Assembly (NCBI GenBank): GCA_024637395.1
Contig: JAGXFG010000104.1
Coordinates: 1-42,227, forward strand
From: Burkholderiaceae bacterium
GTDB taxonomy: Bacteria > Pseudomonadota > Gammaproteobacteria > Burkholderiales > Burkholderiaceae_E
Direction: 5' to 3'
DNA length: 42,227 bases
This document shows positions 9,074-18,678 of this stretch, piece after piece. The notes below the pieces were generated by a model, which was not told the DNA's origin, ran no database searches, and worked only from the letters and a program-made list of their open reading frames with translations. A program made the position numbers and the translations under genes. Positions within the stretch are counted from its first letter, which is position 1; the number at the start of each line of letters is the position of its first letter.

Positions 9074-11025
9074 TGATTGACACGCGCCTTCCGCAGGTAA
9101 AGGTGGCGCTGGCGCAGCTTGGGTCGCCGGGATTGCGCCGAGTTGCCGGCGCCCGGCGCTTGTCGCAGCCCCATGCCCACTGGCGCAGTGCGATCGGCGC
9201 GGAGCTGGTTTTCTGGCTGGTAGCTGTCCCGGTAGCCAGGGCGCAGGACCTTGCGCCGGTTCAGCCAGTGCCGACGACGGCCGCACCCGCCGCGGCGCCG
9301 GCACCCGAGTCGGCGCAGGAATCTAAGCCAGGCGAGAATTACCCGCTTAAGGTCAAGGGGCCCGCGGAGCTTGTCGACCTGGTGGTCCAACGCACCCTGA
9401 TCGGGCGCTGGCGCAATCGTGCCGATTACGACCAGTTCCAGTTTGAAGGTCTGTTCGCGCGCGCTCCGGAAGAGGTCCAGGCGCTGATGCGTTCTCAGGG
9501 GTACTTCGCCGGCACGGTCGAGGTGAGCGGTGATCCCTACGGTGTGCTGATCGACATCGATGCCGGCGCTCGCACCACGGTCAACCGGGTGATCATCGAG
9601 GTGATCGGGCCGGGCGGCGCCGAAGTCCCGGTGCGCGACTTCGCGCTCAGGCGCTGGGCCCTTCCGGAAGGCTCGTTCTTCAAGAGCGAAGTCTGGGAGC
9701 AGAGCAAGCGCGCGCTGGTCGATGGCCTGCACCAGCAGGGTTACCTGCGGGCGCACATCGTCGATAGCCGCGCCGGCGTCGACGTCGAGAACACCACCGC
9801 GGCGGTCGCGGTGGTGGTCGAAAGCGGCCCGGTGATCGGCTTCGGACCGATCCAGGTCAGCGGGCTGTCACGCTACCGTCACACGCTGGTCGATAACTTG
9901 CGTCCTTTTAGCACTGGCGAGCGCTACCTGCTCGACAACCTGCTCCTGTTCCAGACCAGGCTGCGCGATTCGGGCTACTTCATTTCGGCCAGCGTGGTGC
10001 CGGACCTGGCGGCACTCGAGGCCGATCCCAAGGCCACCGAAGTTCCGGTACTGGTCGAGTTGAGCGAGCAGCAGCGTCGCCGCATTGCCTTGGGAATCGG
10101 CTTCAGCACCGATAACGGGGTCCGGGGACAGGTTGGCTACGAAGACCGCAATCTGCTCGACCGCGGCTGGCGCCTGGAATCGGCGCTGACGATCGAGACC
10201 CAGCGCAAGCGCCTCTTCGCCAATGTGCGCACGCCTTCAAAGGCAGACGGGAGCTTCTACGGCTTCGGCGGCTCGCTCGAGCGCTCCGACATCGGCGGCG
10301 AGCTCACGAACAAGTCCAATCTCTATGCGGGCGTGGGTCGCCGCCGCGTCGGGGTCGAGGATTTCTGGTCGCTGCAGCACCAGGCTGAACGCAGCACCAC
10401 AGACCAGCTCATCGGCCCGCCGCTGCAGCAAACCAACACTGCCCTGGTCCTGAGTTATGCCTGGAACCTGCGCCGCCTCGACTCGACGATCGATCCCGAG
10501 AAGGGCTACACGATTTCCAGCCAGGTCTCGGGCGCGCGTCAGGGCTGGCTGTCGGATCGCAGCTTCGCGCGGCTGTACACCCGCGCGCTGCGGTTTTGGC
10601 CGATGGCCGAGGACTCGGTCCTGGGCAGTGGCACCCTGGTGGGGATGGCCGAGTTTGGGGTGGTGTTCGCCGATTCGACCGACGGCATTCCGTCGGAGAA
10701 CCTGTTTCGCACCGGCGGCGCCGGTTCGGTGCGTGGTTACGACTATCTTGAACTCGGAGTCAACGAAAATGGCGCCACGGTTGGCGGCCGCTATCTCGCG
10801 GTGGCGAGCCTCGAGTTCCAGCGGCCGATCCGTGAGGGTCTGAAGGGCGCAGTGTTCATCGACCTGGGCAACGCCGCCGATTCACTGGGCGGGCTGTCGC
10901 CGGCGGTCGGAATCGGTGTGGGCGCGCGGTTCAAGACTCCGGTCGGTCCGATCAATCTCGATCTGGCGTGGGGCAACGAGTCCAAGCGGCTGCGGTTGCA
11001 CTTCTCCGTCGGCTACACCTTCTAG
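9073..11025 (+). CDS. tamA: Translocation and assembly module outer-membrane protein TamA
   Basis: Omp85-family outer-membrane barrel that works with TamB across the envelope in autotransporter assembly and phospholipid movement. POTRA-like repeats occupy roughly the first half of the mature protein (for example LKVKGPAELVDLVVQRTLIG, then ALMRSQGYFAGTVEVSGD and GLHQQGYLRAHIVDSRA). The barrel half has FRTGGAGSVRGYDYLELG (conserved loop 6 RGY) and GPINLDLAWG, and ends in HFSVGYTF, a BAM-recognised C-terminal phenylalanine. A hydrophobic signal sequence ends near PVARAQ. The start is unclear: GTG 9073, overlapping the purM stop by one base, is taken; TTG 9133 would give a shorter leader, and ATG 9037 or 9013 would lie inside purM. 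tamB follows after 10 bases. Confidence 0.9.
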   Translation: MIDTRLPQVKVALAQLGSPGLRRVAGARRLSQPHAHWRSAIGAELVFWLVAVPVARAQDLAPVQPVPTTAAPAAAPAPESAQESKPGENYPLKVKGPAELVDLVVQRTLIGRWRNRADYDQFQFEGLFARAPEEVQALMRSQGYFAGTVEVSGDPYGVLIDIDAGARTTVNRVIIEVIGPGGAEVPVRDFALRRWALPEGSFFKSEVWEQSKRALVDGLHQQGYLRAHIVDSRAGVDVENTTAAVAVVVESGPVIGFGPIQVSGLSRYRHTLVDNLRPFSTGERYLLDNLLLFQTRLRDSGYFISASVVPDLAALEADPKATEVPVLVELSEQQRRRIALGIGFSTDNGVRGQVGYEDRNLLDRGWRLESALTIETQRKRLFANVRTPSKADGSFYGFGGSLERSDIGGELTNKSNLYAGVGRRRVGVEDFWSLQHQAERSTTDQLIGPPLQQTNTALVLSYAWNLRRLDSTIDPEKGYTISSQVSGARQGWLSDRSFARLYTRALRFWPMAEDSVLGSGTLVGMAEFGVVFADSTDGIPSENLFRTGGAGSVRGYDYLELGVNENGATVGGRYLAVASLEFQRPIREGLKGAVFIDLGNAADSLGGLSPAVGIGVGARFKTPVGPINLDLAWGNESKRLRLHFSVGYTF

Positions 11026-11035
11026 GTGGCTTGAC

Positions 11036-14000
11036 GTGGCCTGGCGCAAGACCCGGTGGACGATGGCGGCCTTGATCGCACTGGTTCTCGCCGTCGCGTT
11101 CGGGCTCTGGGTGCTCGGCCAGACCGTTGCCCTGCGTTTCGCGTTCGATCAGGCGAGCAACGCCACCGACGGCAAGCTGTCGGCGCTGGGGGTGCGCGGG
11201 ACGCTCTACGGCGGCGTGCGGATTGCACGGTTGCGCTGGCAGGACCAGGGGCTCGACGTCGATGCCCGCGATCTCACGGTCCGCTTCTCGCTGCGCGCAC
11301 TGCTCGATCGCGAGCTGCGGATTGCCCGCGTGCATGCCGCCAGCGTCGAGGTCACGTTGCCCCCGCCCAAGCCCGGACCGGTCGCGATGCCGGCGACGCT
11401 GGCATTGCCGATCCCGGTCGAGGTGGCAGCCCTGCGCGTCGATCGCCTGGCGGTGCACGGCGCCGGCATCGACCCGGTCGTGATCGAGAAGATCGCGCTG
11501 GCGGCGCGCTATCGCGATGGTCTTTTTCGGCTCGACGCCTTGCGCGCCGCCCACACCGAACTGGTGGTGCGCGACGGTTACGTCGAGATGGCCGACGCGC
11601 AGCCCTACGCACTCAAGGCCGACCTTGCGCTGGGCAGCGAAGTCCTGCGCCACGCGCTGGCCAAACACGCCGCCGCCGAACTGGGGCGGCAGTCCGAAGC
11701 GGCGGTGGCGCTGGGCGCGCGCGGCGACCTCCAGTCCATCAATCTGGTCGCTGCCACCGGCCTGTCAGGGGCGTCGCTGCGGGCAACTGCGACGCTGCAA
11801 CTGTTCTCCGAACAGCCCTTCTCAGGGGTCGATCTGAGCTTCGCCGACCTCGACCTGCATCGCTTCGTTGCGGCCGCGCCGGTGGGGGAGCTGACCGGAA
11901 CCGCTGAGCTGCGCCGCGACCGGGGCTGGCGCGGCAAGTTCGACATTACCAACGCCGGTCCGGGACCGCTTGATCGCCAGGCGATTCCGGTCACTGCGGC
12001 GCAGGGCGACTTCGCTATCGACGAGCGGGGGTTCGAACTCTCGGCCCTGCACATCAAGGCAGCGGGCGGCGGCACCGTCACCGGCAATGCCAGGATCGAA
12101 CTGACCCGACAGCAGCGCATTGCGGGCTATGACGTGCCTCTCGGGGACAGCCACCTGACAGTGCGGGCGCTGGATCTGAAAGCGCTGGCAAGCACGATAC
12201 CCACGACCCGGCTCGACGGCACGGTCGCCCTGGTCGGCGACGATATCGTGCTCGATCTGAAGCAGGGCGAGGTCCCCGAACTAGGTGGTCCGCTGGCGCT
12301 GAACGCCCGCGGCCGTTTCGCCGAGCGCGAGATCGTCATCGACCAGGTCCGGTTCGTCACCCGGGACAGCGAGGTTAGCGCTGCGGGGAGCATTCTGCTC
12401 GACGACGGGCCGCGACTGGCCTTCGAGGGCGAGGCGAAAAACTTCAACCCCGGCCGCTGGCTCGAGCAGCGCAACCTGGCGCAAGGCCGGCTGGCAGATA
12501 CGCTGATCAATGGCGGCTTCCGCTTCGATGTCCGGCTCGGTCCAGTGCTCGAGGGCAGCGCGGCTCTCGATTTGCGCGCCAGCCGCTGGGCAGGCCAGGC
12601 GGTCGCGGGCCGCATCAAGGCGCGGGTTGCCGGCGCCCCACCGCCGCTCGCAACGGTGCCGTCGGCGCCAGTGGCTGCGAGCTTGCCGATCGCGCGGGTT
12701 AGCGAGGTGGACGTCGACCTGACCCTGGGCGGCAACCGAATCCGGGCCAGTGGCGCGCTCGGGCAGCCGGATGACCGGTTGTCGCTGCGGGTCGCCGCGC
12801 CGCGGCTGGCGGCACTCGATTCGCGGGCGTCCGGCCAGTTGGATCTCGAGGCCGAGTTGCTCGGCCGCCTTGGCGGACCGGCGATCAAGGCCAGTATCGA
12901 GGGTTCAAAACTTGCCTGGAGCGACCAGGCTTCGATCGGCGCAATCAAGGCGCGCATCGAGTTGCCTGATCTTGCCGCGGCCGCGGCGCTGCTCGATGGT
13001 GGCGCAGGACCGAGCGGGCTGTCGATCGCGCTGCATGCCGAGCAGGTAAAGACGGCCGGGGCGCTCGTCGAGCGGCTGGCGGTGGACGCCGGTGGCAGCG
13101 TGGCTGAGCACCGCTTCAAGCTCAGTGCGACGAGTTCCGGCCAGACTTTCGAGACCTCGGGCTCGGGCGGCTACGTGGCGGGCAAGACCGCGGGGCAACC
13201 CGGCCGCTGGCAAGCCCAGGTACTCGCCGCGAATCTGTCGGGGGCGGTTGCGGCCAGCCTGACCGGACCGGCGCAGCTGACGGTCGGGAGCGACGGCGTC
13301 ACTGCCGAACAATGGTCGCTGACCCTGGCTGGCGGCACCGCCGCGATCGCAACCGCGCGTTACCAGCAGGGGCAGTTGCAGTCGAGCGGCCAGGTCAGTG
13401 ATTTGCAGGTGCGTCGGCTGCTGGAACTTGGCGACTCGGTCGCGCGGGCGCTGGGCCGGACGCCGGCGGCTGGAACTGACGTCAACACCCGGGACATTGG
13501 CAAGGAGCTTGAAGGCCTGCGGCTGGATGCGAAGTGGGATCTGGACGGAGCAGGACTGGATGATCTCAGCGGGCAATTGAACGCGCAGTTGCACGAGGTG
13601 GCCCAGGAGGGCGTGCCGGTGCTGCTGCTGGGCAACGGCAGCAGGGCGGATCTCAAGCTCAGCAACGGCAAGCTCGACGGCGAACTGGAGTTGTCACTGC
13701 CGTCGCTGGCCTTCAGCCGGCGCTATACCGGGCCGGAATGGGCTGCCGATGGCGAATTGCGCCTGCTCGGACGCCTCGGCGGAACGATTCGCAAGCCGGT
13801 CTATTCCGGAGAAATCAACGGCGACCGGTTGCAACTGCTGCAGCGCTCGATGGGCTGGCGCCTGAGCAACGGCGCCCTGCGCGCGAGCTTCGATGGCGAA
13901 AACCTGACCATCAAGTCGCTGCGCATGGAAAGCGGCAAGGGCTCGATCGAACTGCGCGGTTCGGCCCAGTTGCTCCCGGCCAGCGCTGCGCCGCCTGCCG

Positions 14001-15076
14001 GCACCAGCACGCGGTCGCCGCGCGTGCGCGGACGCTTCGAGTTGCTGGCGCGCCAGCTGCCGATTCCGGTCGGACCGGGCCAGCGCCTGATTCTTTCCGG
14101 TGACACCGCGATCGTTGGCGATGAGAGTGCCCTGATGTGGACCGGCAAACTTGCCGCCGACGAGGGACTGATTGAACTGCGCAGCGCCGGGGTTCCCGAA
14201 CTTCCGGACGACGTCTTCGTTACCGACCGCCGCGGCGGAGTTGAGGGAGAAACGCTGGCGACCGTGGGGCCGGTGGCAAAGGAATCGCCACTGCGGCTGG
14301 CGGCGGACATCGAGGTCGAGCTCGGCAAGCGGCTGAAGCTGCGCGGCGGTGGACTGGACGCGCGCCTCGAGGGCTCGATCAAGCTGTCCGGAACCTTGCC
14401 GAGCAAGCCCCGGGCTACCGGGATCGTCCGCGTGGTCGACGGTGTCTTCATCTTCTATGGGCAGAAGCTCGAAATCAGTCGCGGCGTGGTGCGTTTCCAG
14501 GGCGAACTGGACAATCCGGTGCTCGACTTCGAAGCTGTGCGCCGCTTTCTCGCGGTTACCCCGGGGGTCGCGGTGACCGGTACGGCGCTGTCGCCGCGGG
14601 TGAAACTGATCTCGACGCCTGACGTGCCGGACGCCGAGAAGCTCTCGTGGCTGGTCCTCGGCACCGGTCTCGACGAGGCCGGCGGCGGTGCCCAGGCATT
14701 CGCGCTGCAACAGGCGGCGAGCACCCTGCTGGGCAATGACGACGGCACGCTGGCAGGCGGAATCGGGCAGGCGCTGGGCGTCGATGTGCTGGCGCTGGGG
14801 TCGGTGCGCGAAACCGGGCCGACGTCGGCAATCACCGACCGGGGGGTGCTGGGTGCGGGCAACACTTCGGGAGCGCTGGGCTCGGTGGCCCAGACCGATG
14901 TCCTGACGATCGGCAAGCGCCTCTCGTCGCGACTGTACGTGAGCTACGAACAGGGGCTGCGCGGGGTCTGGAATCTGGTGCGCATCCAGTACGACATCAG
15001 CAACCGGCTCGCGCTGCGCGCCCAGACCGGCACTGAAAACGCGGTTGATCTGCTCTGGTCCTACTGGTTTGACTAG
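11036..15076 (+). CDS. tamB: Translocation and assembly module inner-membrane protein TamB
   Basis: Very long AsmA/VPS13-like bridge protein (1346 aa) anchored in the inner membrane and spanning the periplasm to TamA; family members carry lipids or help outer-membrane protein assembly. One N-terminal membrane helix (MAALIALVLAVAFGLWVLGQ, near residues 10-29) is followed by a repetitive beta-rich periplasmic body. The C-terminal DUF490 domain holds GIVRVVDGVFIFYGQKLEIS, GTALSPRVKLISTPDVPDAE and KLSWLVLGTGLDEA, and the protein ends in a barrel-like aromatic tail DLLWSYWFD. The start is GTG 11036, preceded by AGGTGG overlapping the tamA stop. Longer upstream codons lie inside tamA; ATG 11063 is an alternative. 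Confidence 0.93.
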   Translation: MAWRKTRWTMAALIALVLAVAFGLWVLGQTVALRFAFDQASNATDGKLSALGVRGTLYGGVRIARLRWQDQGLDVDARDLTVRFSLRALLDRELRIARVHAASVEVTLPPPKPGPVAMPATLALPIPVEVAALRVDRLAVHGAGIDPVVIEKIALAARYRDGLFRLDALRAAHTELVVRDGYVEMADAQPYALKADLALGSEVLRHALAKHAAAELGRQSEAAVALGARGDLQSINLVAATGLSGASLRATATLQLFSEQPFSGVDLSFADLDLHRFVAAAPVGELTGTAELRRDRGWRGKFDITNAGPGPLDRQAIPVTAAQGDFAIDERGFELSALHIKAAGGGTVTGNARIELTRQQRIAGYDVPLGDSHLTVRALDLKALASTIPTTRLDGTVALVGDDIVLDLKQGEVPELGGPLALNARGRFAEREIVIDQVRFVTRDSEVSAAGSILLDDGPRLAFEGEAKNFNPGRWLEQRNLAQGRLADTLINGGFRFDVRLGPVLEGSAALDLRASRWAGQAVAGRIKARVAGAPPPLATVPSAPVAASLPIARVSEVDVDLTLGGNRIRASGALGQPDDRLSLRVAAPRLAALDSRASGQLDLEAELLGRLGGPAIKASIEGSKLAWSDQASIGAIKARIELPDLAAAAALLDGGAGPSGLSIALHAEQVKTAGALVERLAVDAGGSVAEHRFKLSATSSGQTFETSGSGGYVAGKTAGQPGRWQAQVLAANLSGAVAASLTGPAQLTVGSDGVTAEQWSLTLAGGTAAIATARYQQGQLQSSGQVSDLQVRRLLELGDSVARALGRTPAAGTDVNTRDIGKELEGLRLDAKWDLDGAGLDDLSGQLNAQLHEVAQEGVPVLLLGNGSRADLKLSNGKLDGELELSLPSLAFSRRYTGPEWAADGELRLLGRLGGTIRKPVYSGEINGDRLQLLQRSMGWRLSNGALRASFDGENLTIKSLRMESGKGSIELRGSAQLLPASAAPPAGTSTRSPRVRGRFELLARQLPIPVGPGQRLILSGDTAIVGDESALMWTGKLAADEGLIELRSAGVPELPDDVFVTDRRGGVEGETLATVGPVAKESPLRLAADIEVELGKRLKLRGGGLDARLEGSIKLSGTLPSKPRATGIVRVVDGVFIFYGQKLEISRGVVRFQGELDNPVLDFEAVRRFLAVTPGVAVTGTALSPRVKLISTPDVPDAEKLSWLVLGTGLDEAGGGAQAFALQQAASTLLGNDDGTLAGGIGQALGVDVLALGSVRETGPTSAITDRGVLGAGNTSGALGSVAQTDVLTIGKRLSSRLYVSYEQGLRGVWNLVRIQYDISNRLALRAQTGTENAVDLLWSYWFD

Positions 15077-15159
15077 GTTCCGGAATGCAGCCTCGTAGCG
15101 CTGCCGCGTGCGTTAGACTTTGAGATGAATTCAACGACAACCAGCATGGAGTTCCGAAG

Positions 15160-15366
15160 ATGGCCAACCACGTTTACAAACATGTCGAGCTGACCGGCTC
15201 TTCGCCCGAGTCCAGCGACAAGGCGATCAGGAACGCCATCGCCAAGGCGAGCGAGACAGTGCACAACTTGCGCTGGTTCGAGGTCGGCCAGATCAGGGGC
15301 GAAATTGTCGGCGGCGCGGTAGCCCACTGGCAAGTGACGCTCAAGGTCGGGTTCACGCTCGACTAG
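15160..15366 (+). CDS. Dodecin family flavin-binding protein
   Basis: Small cytoplasmic protein (68 aa, exactly the family size) forming dodecameric shells that store or buffer flavins (FMN, riboflavin, sometimes CoA). The sequence matches dodecins along its whole length: [15 protein letters not shown] at the N-terminus, [17 protein letters not shown] with the flavin-stacking Trp, an [18 protein letters not shown] strand pair and a short acidic end. GGAG-type ribosome binding (GGAG at 15148-15151, eight bases before ATG) supports the start. A TAGACT at 15114-15119 could be its -10 element but no matching -35 is evident. It stands alone between tamB and the convergent gnd gene. Confidence 0.93.
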   Translation: MANHVYKHVELTGSSPESSDKAIRNAIAKASETVHNLRWFEVGQIRGEIVGGAVAHWQVTLKVGFTLD

Positions 15367-15415
15367 CCGTCGCGGTCCACCGCCGGGGCCGCTCAAGCAC
15401 CGCTCCGGCCGCGGC

Positions 15416-16339
15416 TCAACCGGGCGCGTGCCCGCCGAAGCCCTGGCGCATCAGCGCCAGCAGGCGGTTGGCGGTGTCGGCCTTGCCCTGCGAATCGAAC
15501 CGGCTCATCAGTGCGGCAACCAGCACCGGTGCCGGCGTTCCCTGGCGGATGGCCTCGTCGACGCTCCAGCGTCCCTCGCCGGAGTCGGCAACCCGCGGTG
15601 GTATCGTCTCGAGCGCCGCGGTGCCTTGCAGCGCTTGCGCGGTGAGGTCAAGCAGCCAAGAGCGCACCACGCTGGCGTGGCGCCAGTTCTCGGCGATGCG
15701 CGCCATGTCGAGTTCCAGTTCGGGGCGTCCGGCGAGCAGCGCGAAACCTTCGGCCAGCGCCTGCATCATCCCGTACTCGATCCCGTTGTGGATCATCTTG
15801 ACGAAGTGTCCCGCGCCGCTGGGCCCGCAGTGCAGCCAGCCGTGCTCGTGATCTGGCGCAAGCACCTGGGCGTAGCCAACGACCCGGGCGATCTCGGCGG
15901 CCTCGCCGCCGAGCATCAGGCAATAGCCATTGGCGAGCCCCCAGACACCGCCCGAGACCCCGCAGTCGACGAACCCGATGCCATCGGCCGCCAGTGCCTG
16001 TCCGCGCCGCTGGGTGTCGAGATAATTGGCATTGGCGCCGTCGACGATCAGGTCGCCAGTGGCGAGCAGCGCCTGAATTTCGCCGAGCATCTGCTCGCTC
16101 GCCTCTCCTGAGGGGAGCATCATCCAGACCACCCGTGGTGTGGTCAACGCCCCGATGGCCGCGGCCAGCGAATCATGAGCGATCACGCCGGGTTCGCCGG
16201 ACAGCGCCGCGCGTGCCGCCGCGCTGGTATCGAAGCCATGGACGGTGATGCCGCCGCGGGCGAGCCGCCGGGCCATGTTGGCGCCCATCTTGCCCAGGCC
16301 GATCAGGGCCAGGGGGGTGGAAACTTGGTCAGTGCTCAT
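15416..16339 (-). CDS. gnd: 6-phosphogluconate dehydrogenase, short (decarboxylating) type
   Basis: Oxidises 6-phosphogluconate to ribulose 5-phosphate with release of CO2. At 307 aa it belongs to the short 6PGDH type (YqeC/GntZ-like, often NAD-preferring) rather than the ~470 aa E. coli Gnd. The dinucleotide-binding GLGKMGANMARRL is at residues 14-26. The substrate motif DCGVSGGVWGLANGYCLMLGG and the catalytic Lys segment HFVKMIHNGIEYGMMQALAEG follow, and PPRVADSGEGRWSVDEAI is characteristic of the family. ATG 16339 is chosen because the Rossmann motif follows at the expected distance; the longer frame is unconserved. It converges on the dodecin gene, with 49 GC-rich bases between. Confidence 0.92.
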   Translation of the reverse strand: MSTDQVSTPLALIGLGKMGANMARRLARGGITVHGFDTSAAARAALSGEPGVIAHDSLAAAIGALTTPRVVWMMLPSGEASEQMLGEIQALLATGDLIVDGANANYLDTQRRGQALAADGIGFVDCGVSGGVWGLANGYCLMLGGEAAEIARVVGYAQVLAPDHEHGWLHCGPSGAGHFVKMIHNGIEYGMMQALAEGFALLAGRPELELDMARIAENWRHASVVRSWLLDLTAQALQGTAALETIPPRVADSGEGRWSVDEAIRQGTPAPVLVAALMSRFDSQGKADTANRLLALMRQGFGGHAPG

Positions 16340-16376
16340 TGCCTGGTCTCCGAATCGTTGGCGGCATCTGCCTGGA

Positions 16377-17351
16377 TCATAACCGTGGCTGTGCCCCGCT
16401 GACGCCGCGCAGGAAGGCTTCGACCAGGTCACCGACCTGTCGTCCGACGTCCGGTGACAGACAGTCGATGACTTGACGCTCGGGCATCGAACGCAGCCAG
16501 GTGAGCTGGCGTTTCGCCAGCTGGCGGGTCGCCGCCACCGCGCGGGCAATCATCTGGTCACGGGCTTCCCCGCCTGGTGCCCCGGCCTCGAGCCAGTCCC
16601 AGACCTGGCGGTAGCCGACGCAGCGCATTGCCGGCAGTTGCGCGTGCAGTTCGGCGCGCGCTCGCAGCGCGCGCACCTCGTCGATCAGTCCGGCGGCGAT
16701 CATCTCCCCGAAGCGTTGCGCAATACGCTCGTGCAGCAGCGCTCGCCGCGACGGTTCGAGCGCGAGCAGCAGCAACCGCAACGGCGGCGCGGGGTGCGCT
16801 TGCTCGCCGGCGTGCCATTGCGACAGCGGCCGGCCGCTGAGTTCGAAGACCTCGAGTGCGCGTTGGATGCGCTGGGCGTCGGCCGGTGCAAGCCGCGCCG
16901 CGGTCACCGGGTCGGCGGCCGCCAGCCGGGCGTGCAGCGCCGGCCAACCCAATGCCCGGGCTTCGGCCTCGAGCCGGGCGCGGATCGCCGGGTCGGCGAG
17001 AGGCAGTTCATGGATTCCGGCGGTGAGCGCCCGGGCGTAGAGCATCGTGCCCCCGACCAGCAACGGCAGCCGCGCGCGCGCGGTGATCTCGCCGATCAGC
17101 CGGTGCGCATCCTGCACGAAGCGCCCGGCCGAATACGAGCCAGCGGCATCTTCGATATCGATCAGGTGGTGCGGCACCTGCGCGCGCTCCGCGGGCGTTG
17201 GCTTGGCGGTGCCGATGTCCATGCCGCGATAGACCTGCGCCGAGTCGACCGAGATGATCTCGACCGGGATGCGGGTCGCGAGCGCCATCGCCGCCGCGCT
17301 CTTGCCCGAAGCGGTCGGTCCAAGAAGCAGGATGGCGCGCGGCGTGGTCAC
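16377..17351 (-). CDS. miaA: tRNA dimethylallyltransferase MiaA
   Basis: Transfers a dimethylallyl group to N6 of A37 in tRNAs that read UNN codons. The N-terminal P-loop [13 protein letters not shown], the substrate-contact [19 protein letters not shown], the PHHLIDI motif, [12 protein letters not shown] and the later [12 protein letters not shown] and AKRQLTWLR segments are all diagnostic. The GTG at 17351 directly precedes the conserved [11 protein letters not shown] strand and gives 324 aa (family about 310-316). An ATG at 17417 would overlap the MFS gene by 50 bases. It is the last gene of a mutL-MFS-miaA series; no hfq follows, unlike in E. coli. Confidence 0.92.
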   Translation of the reverse strand: MTTPRAILLLGPTASGKSAAAMALATRIPVEIISVDSAQVYRGMDIGTAKPTPAERAQVPHHLIDIEDAAGSYSAGRFVQDAHRLIGEITARARLPLLVGGTMLYARALTAGIHELPLADPAIRARLEAEARALGWPALHARLAAADPVTAARLAPADAQRIQRALEVFELSGRPLSQWHAGEQAHPAPPLRLLLLALEPSRRALLHERIAQRFGEMIAAGLIDEVRALRARAELHAQLPAMRCVGYRQVWDWLEAGAPGGEARDQMIARAVAATRQLAKRQLTWLRSMPERQVIDCLSPDVGRQVGDLVEAFLRGVSGAQPRL

Positions 17352-17367
17352 GGTTTTGCGCCCCGAA

Positions 17368-18678
17368 TCAACGCCGCCCGGCAGCTTGGCCTGCGCCAGC
17401 CGCGGCCGCGTCGGCAAGCAGTTCGCTGCGCCGCACCAGGGTTGCGGCGACCAGTGCCGCGCCCAAGGTGATGGCGCCGATGGTCAGTGTCAGCGGCACG
17501 ACCGTTCCGTCATGGCTGGCGCCGATCCAGGTGCCGATCAATGCCGCTGCGACGCTCAGGACAAACCCGAAGAGCGCCACCGCGGCCCCGGCGTTGCGCG
17601 GGAAAGGCCCGACCGCCCCGACCTGGGCGCACGACTGGAGGATGGCGTGGGCGACCATGACCCCGACCATGGGCAGCAGCAGCGTGGCCAGCGTGTGCAC
17701 CCCGGCGAGTGCGAATCCGGCCATGATCGCCCCGGAGGCGCAACTCAAGGCGGCGCCGCGGTAGAGCGTGCCGTAGAGCCCGAGGATCGGCAGCATCCAG
17801 CGGGTGATCCAGGTGCCGACCAGGTAGCCGCAGACGATGAATGCGAAGGTGAAGCCGAAGTACTGCGACGGGATTCCCAGTACCCGGATAACGACAAACG
17901 ACGAGCCCGAGATGAAGCTGAACAATGCCCCGTAGCTGAGCGTTGCCATCAGCGTGAAGGACCAGAACTGGCCGTTGCTGCCGATGCGCAGGTAGTTGGC
18001 CACCAGCGGTCGCAGGTCGGTCGCGTGGGGATCGCGCGCCGTGTTGGTCTCGGGCAGCCAGCGCCAGGTCGCGGCCAGCACGATCGCTCCGCCGATCACC
18101 ATCACCACGAAATTGGAGCGCCAGCCGAGCGCCGCGAGCAGGATCGCGCCGCAGATCGGCCCCACGATCGGCACCAACGACATCCAGGTCATAGCCCGCG
18201 CCATCACCTGCGCGCCGGCTGGGACCTCGTAGCGGTCGCGCACGATGGCGCGCGAACAAACCACCGTGCAACAGACCCCGAACGCCTGAATCAGGCGTGC
18301 GAAAACCAACACCGCGAGCGTCGGCGCCAACGCGCCGGCCAGCGAGGCCGAGGTATAGAGCACCAGCCCCCACAATGCCATCGGCCGGCGGCCAAAGCGA
18401 TCGGACAGCGGTCCGGCGATCAGCTGCGCTCCGGCGAAGCCCGCCATGAAGGCGGTCAGCGTCATCTGGACGGCCGCGGGGGTGGTCGCGAAGGCGTCGG
18501 TGAGCGCGGGCAGCGTTGCCAGGTACATGTCGGTCGAAAAGGGCTGCATGCCGATGAACGCCACCAGCAGGAAGAGCAGCGACGGCGCGATCGCCGGGGT
18601 CGCGGCGCGCTCAGTGTCGGCCGGGGCGGTGCCGGCCACCAGAACCGATTCGGCGGCCTGAGGGTTCGGGTTGGTCAT
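17368..18678 (-). CDS. Bcr/CflA family multidrug efflux MFS transporter
   Basis: Inner-membrane major facilitator (436 aa) of the drug/H+ antiporter-1 family; relatives export bicyclomycin, chloramphenicol or other compounds. About twelve hydrophobic segments are visible. The Bcr/CflA hallmark [16 protein letters not shown] is near residue 48, the MFS loop 2-3 motif [16 protein letters not shown] near 88, and the [12 protein letters not shown] motif near 133. [18 protein letters not shown] fits motif C, the antiporter motif. ATG 18678 overlaps the mutL stop by ATGA; the longer frame lies inside mutL. The C-terminal tail is Ala/Gly/Arg rich and unconserved. Its place between mutL and miaA suggests co-transcription; substrate unknown. 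Confidence 0.9.
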   Translation of the reverse strand: MTNPNPQAAESVLVAGTAPADTERAATPAIAPSLLFLLVAFIGMQPFSTDMYLATLPALTDAFATTPAAVQMTLTAFMAGFAGAQLIAGPLSDRFGRRPMALWGLVLYTSASLAGALAPTLAVLVFARLIQAFGVCCTVVCSRAIVRDRYEVPAGAQVMARAMTWMSLVPIVGPICGAILLAALGWRSNFVVMVIGGAIVLAATWRWLPETNTARDPHATDLRPLVANYLRIGSNGQFWSFTLMATLSYGALFSFISGSSFVVIRVLGIPSQYFGFTFAFIVCGYLVGTWITRWMLPILGLYGTLYRGAALSCASGAIMAGFALAGVHTLATLLLPMVGVMVAHAILQSCAQVGAVGPFPRNAGAAVALFGFVLSVAAALIGTWIGASHDGTVVPLTLTIGAITLGAALVAATLVRRSELLADAAAAGAGQAAGRR

